DNA of 64,000 nucleotides from NCBI GenBank assembly GCA_028622995.1, contig JAJQJQ010000075.1, positions 124,001 to 188,000 of the forward strand, written 5' to 3'. The position numbers were made by a program, and so were the translations under genes. Of the stretch, positions 61,605 through 64,000 are shown one piece after another. The notes under the pieces were generated by a model. That model searched no databases and was not told where the DNA came from. It worked only from the letters and a program-made list of their open reading frames with translations. The DNA comes from Panagrolaimus kolymaensis (Eukaryota; Nematoda; Chromadorea; Rhabditida; Panagrolaimidae). The first letter of the stretch is position 1. The number at the start of each line of letters is the position of its first letter.

Positions 61605-62523
61605 TCAATGAGAATAAACAGCAAATTTGTTTCTAATTTCAGCAGAAACAATTGAAACGATCATACCAAGACTTGCCATAGCTCCATAACCTTTATCACC
61701 ACACATAAGTTCTTTTTCCATTGGTGGTATTTCTTTGAACAGCAGCAATTCTTTCACAGTTTTCAAGTGTTGACCAGTAAGAGGATGTTCCCACATACAT
61801 GTATTCATTGCAGGAGCAAAATAAGCCATTTTTGAGAAATCCCATGCACGAAGTAAAGATGTCAATAGATTATCTGATAGACCATTTGCAACTTTTCCCA
61901 AAGTGTTTGCATCCAATGGAGCGATAAGTACGGCATCAGCCCATTTTCGAAGTTCTGAAAATTAGAAGAGTCATTAAAGAATACAATGAATATGAGTAGC
62001 AAACCAATATGTAGCACTGGATCCCCACGATCTTTCCACATCGACCATTCATCTTCATCAACATAAACGTCAGCTTTTACTTGCGATGGATCAAAGAAAT
62101 GTAATGAAGATTTTGTTGCGATAACCTGAAATAATAAGAAAGTTGAATGATATATTTTTAAAGCTTTGAGTGGCAATGAAACGAACTTTTATAACCAAAT
62201 TATCAGGAAACTTTTTGATGAATTCATCCACTAATTCTTTAATTTTGATAGTTGCCACCGAACCTGTAACGCCAATAAGGAGATGGAATTGATCGATTGA
62301 ACGTCGAAGAACATGTTTGTTGGTGTATGCTTCTCTTTTCAAAATTGGAATAATTGAACATGTCTAAAACAAGAAAGTTGATTAGGAACTTTAGTAAAAA
62401 AAAGGAGAAAAAACTTACACTTCCATTCAGAGTTTCAACATCATCTTTAATTTTCTTTGATGGAGGTTCATCATTCATTTCTGCCGTTGTCGTTGTTGCT
62501 GCTGTTGATTCTGTAGTAGTCAT
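61605..62523 (-). CDS. ppcdc: Phosphopantothenoylcysteine decarboxylase (PPCDC)
   Basis: Four exons (62419-62523, 62187-62363, 62005-62125, 61605-61954) give 250 residues. This FMN enzyme decarboxylates 4'-phosphopantothenoylcysteine to 4'-phosphopantetheine in coenzyme A synthesis, as a trimer. Visible motifs are the flavin strand HLLIGVTGSVATIK, the catalytic His in LHIELRKWADA, the VLIAPLDANTLGKVANG flavin loop, the substrate-recognition motif APAMNTCMWEHP, and the cysteine loop CGDKGYGAMAS. All key residues are present. A 35-residue Thr/Ala-rich, KKIK-containing N-terminal extension is not part of the family core. The exon 2 donor is GTTCGT, a weaker form. It is head to head with the gene starting at 62847, 323 bases away, so they may share a promoter. 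Confidence 0.95.
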
Positions 62524-62846
62524 TTTTTGCTAATGAGATGCAATTCAATTGGTTTCGATAAAAAGTTGTTGAACAAATTTGAGAAGAAAGAAGAAGTTTG
62601 AAAGAAATATTTTTTCCAAAGCTTCATAAATTTTACAAAAAAAGTCTTATAACGAAATTTATTTTATGGGTTATGGATGCTTTTTTTATTGCTGCAGCTG
62701 CAGCTTCGGTGGATTTGAGGAACCAGCTGATTCTCTCAAACTTCCAGGAAGCTAGCTACTTTACCATTTTTTGTTTGGCATCATCTTTAATTATTCATTA
62801 AATTAAATTTTATCCTTTTAACGATTACCCCTTTTCATAAGTAAAT
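62524..62846. other. Short divergent promoter region
   Basis: The 323 bases between the PPCDC ATG (-) and the next ATG (+) must hold both promoters. A GCTGCAGCTGCAGC palindromic stretch lies at about 62692-62705. Confidence 0.5.
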
Positions 62847-64000
62847 ATGAACCCCGAATCATCTTCATCATCTAATCAATATCAAGATTTGTACAAAAAT
62901 GAAGGTTCGTTTTTTGTTTTGAAAATTTTCTATTTTCTCTTTCTGAATTTTTTTACTGTTTCAGGCCGAACTTTAACAACCCAAAGAAAGCGTCGAGAAG
63001 AAGCCTGTGTAACTTTGAGAAAACAAAAGCGTGAACAATTTTTTTCTGCTAAACGTGCAGCCCTTGAAGGTGCACCATCTGCTGGAGCTTTAGTAAGCTT
63101 TATAACTTTCACACTTGAAGTAAAAAAATACAAAAATTAATTTTTTTTCAGGAGGATTACATTTCATATTCATTATATGATGATAAAGTAACTGAAGGTT
63201 TATTTTCCGATGAAGAGGATAAAATTGAATTTTCTTTAATGGTTTATGTTGCGAGATTGGAAAAAGAACGTAAGCTATTAGCTTTTAGTTGATTGAAAAA
63301 AATGGTTTTAAGTTTTAATGATTGAGTTATTTTTAGCTGAGCAATCTAGAACAGAATTTTGGGATATGATGTCATTTGGAAACCTAAGTGCATTATTTGA
63401 AATTCTTAAAAAATCTGAAATGGCTTCAAATACTCAATTTTTGGTTTTACGTATTTTTGCTTTAATCGCTGAAGACGATGATATTTCTTTGGCTTTGGCT
63501 ACAGGAATCGATTTGTGCAAATATTTGTTATGGAAATTTCGAAATTTTTATATTAAATCCATTGGAGATGTTTTGATTATTTTATCTTTAATCCTCAAAA
63601 ATACTTCCATTCCAACTTCTTCCGAGCAATCCCTCTTTCTTATTGAACGATGTAAACGGATATGTCAAGAAAATCCTATGCCATATATTCGTGGACTTTC
63701 ATCACATACTATTTATAAAATTACAGAATCTATTGAAGATGATTTCCTTCCAATAAATATTGTTACTTTTGCCGGGGATTTAATTGTATCGGATGAATTA
63801 CCTTTGAGAATAAGTGGTTATGCAATATTTAATACTCTTTTTTCAACTTATCGCATGGGAAATGCTGTGATTTCATCGGATAAATGGCATCCCATTCTTG
63901 ATCGATGTCTTACTATCACTGGGGAAGAAGAAGATGAAGCTTTTCAAGTTCTTGAAAATCTTGCAAGTTTTATGCTTCCATACGGTAAGAAATTTTTTAA
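62847..64000 (+). CDS. Importin-alpha/TMCO6-like IBB and ARM-repeat protein, 5' part
   Basis: Four exons are visible (62847-62904, 62965-63092, 63152-63269, 63337-63984), giving 317 complete codons; a donor at 63985 shows that it continues past the window. The early basic segment TQRKRREEACVTLRKQKREQ resembles the importin-beta-binding domain of importin alpha (arginine/lysine clusters with V-x-LRK-x-KR). An acidic region and helical repeats with ARM-like spacing follow (LSALFEILKKSEMASNTQFL, then VLIILSLILKN). The repeats do not show the conserved W-x-x-x-N array of true importin alpha, so a divergent paralogue or a TMCO6-like protein is likelier. A role in nuclear import is inference. Confidence 0.7.

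Overview
This is an AT-rich eukaryotic (metazoan) window, most likely from a nematode. The evidence is short introns (about 45-60 bp, occasionally up to 1 kb) with TTTTAG/TTTCAG acceptors, compact genes, two neighbours spaced like a nematode operon with a splice acceptor directly before the downstream ATG, a pepsin-like protease with a cysteine-rich insert next to an intestinal-type GATA site, and a divergent CK1-family kinase of the kind expanded in nematodes. I rebuilt 22 multi-exon gene models by hand. All but the last, which runs off the window, close in frame across every proposed intron; one contains an in-frame stop.

Layout. 1-4.7 kb: no gene seen. 4.7-10.0 kb (+): a cysteine-rich membrane protein broken by a TAA, CTU1 (tRNA 2-thiolation), a ZNF830-like C2H2 protein only 151 bp behind CTU1, and an arrestin-domain protein. 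10.4-18.8 kb (-): two aquaglyceroporins (the second with a degenerate first NPA box) around an unrecognised membrane protein, then a two-Ig membrane protein. 20.1-24.7 kb (+): RBM25 splicing factor, with a possible poison exon. 25.4-25.9 kb: a GC-richer noncoding island with tRNA-like pol III boxes. 26.6-29.2 kb (-): a duplicated-domain protein and a Ly6-like secreted protein. 31.2-32.3 kb (+): a class-A DnaJ protein without a J domain. 33.2-33.6 kb: possible gene relic. 33.7-34.1 kb (-): small membrane protein. 35.7-37.0 kb (+): a Gly/His-rich protein ending in an alpha-crystallin domain. 37.3-39.5 kb (-): TTBK/CK1-like kinase. 44.2-45.3 kb (+): NF-YA. 46.3-48.8 kb (-): Asn-rich Myb/SANT-like protein. 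48.8-54.9 kb: no gene seen. 54.9-57.6 kb (-): single-pass membrane protein and ribosomal protein L10. 59.4-60.8 kb (+): secreted aspartic protease. 61.6-62.5 kb (-): PPCDC (coenzyme A synthesis), head to head with the 5' part of an importin-alpha/TMCO6-like gene cut by the window end.

Most genes are housekeeping (translation, tRNA modification, splicing, transcription, CoA synthesis). The parts that look least ordinary are the J-less DnaJ, the Gly/His-rich small heat-shock-like protein, the aquaporin with an NCS box, the broken cysteine-rich gene and the noncoding island. No CRISPR array, bacterial insertion sequence, rRNA or convincing tRNA gene was seen.
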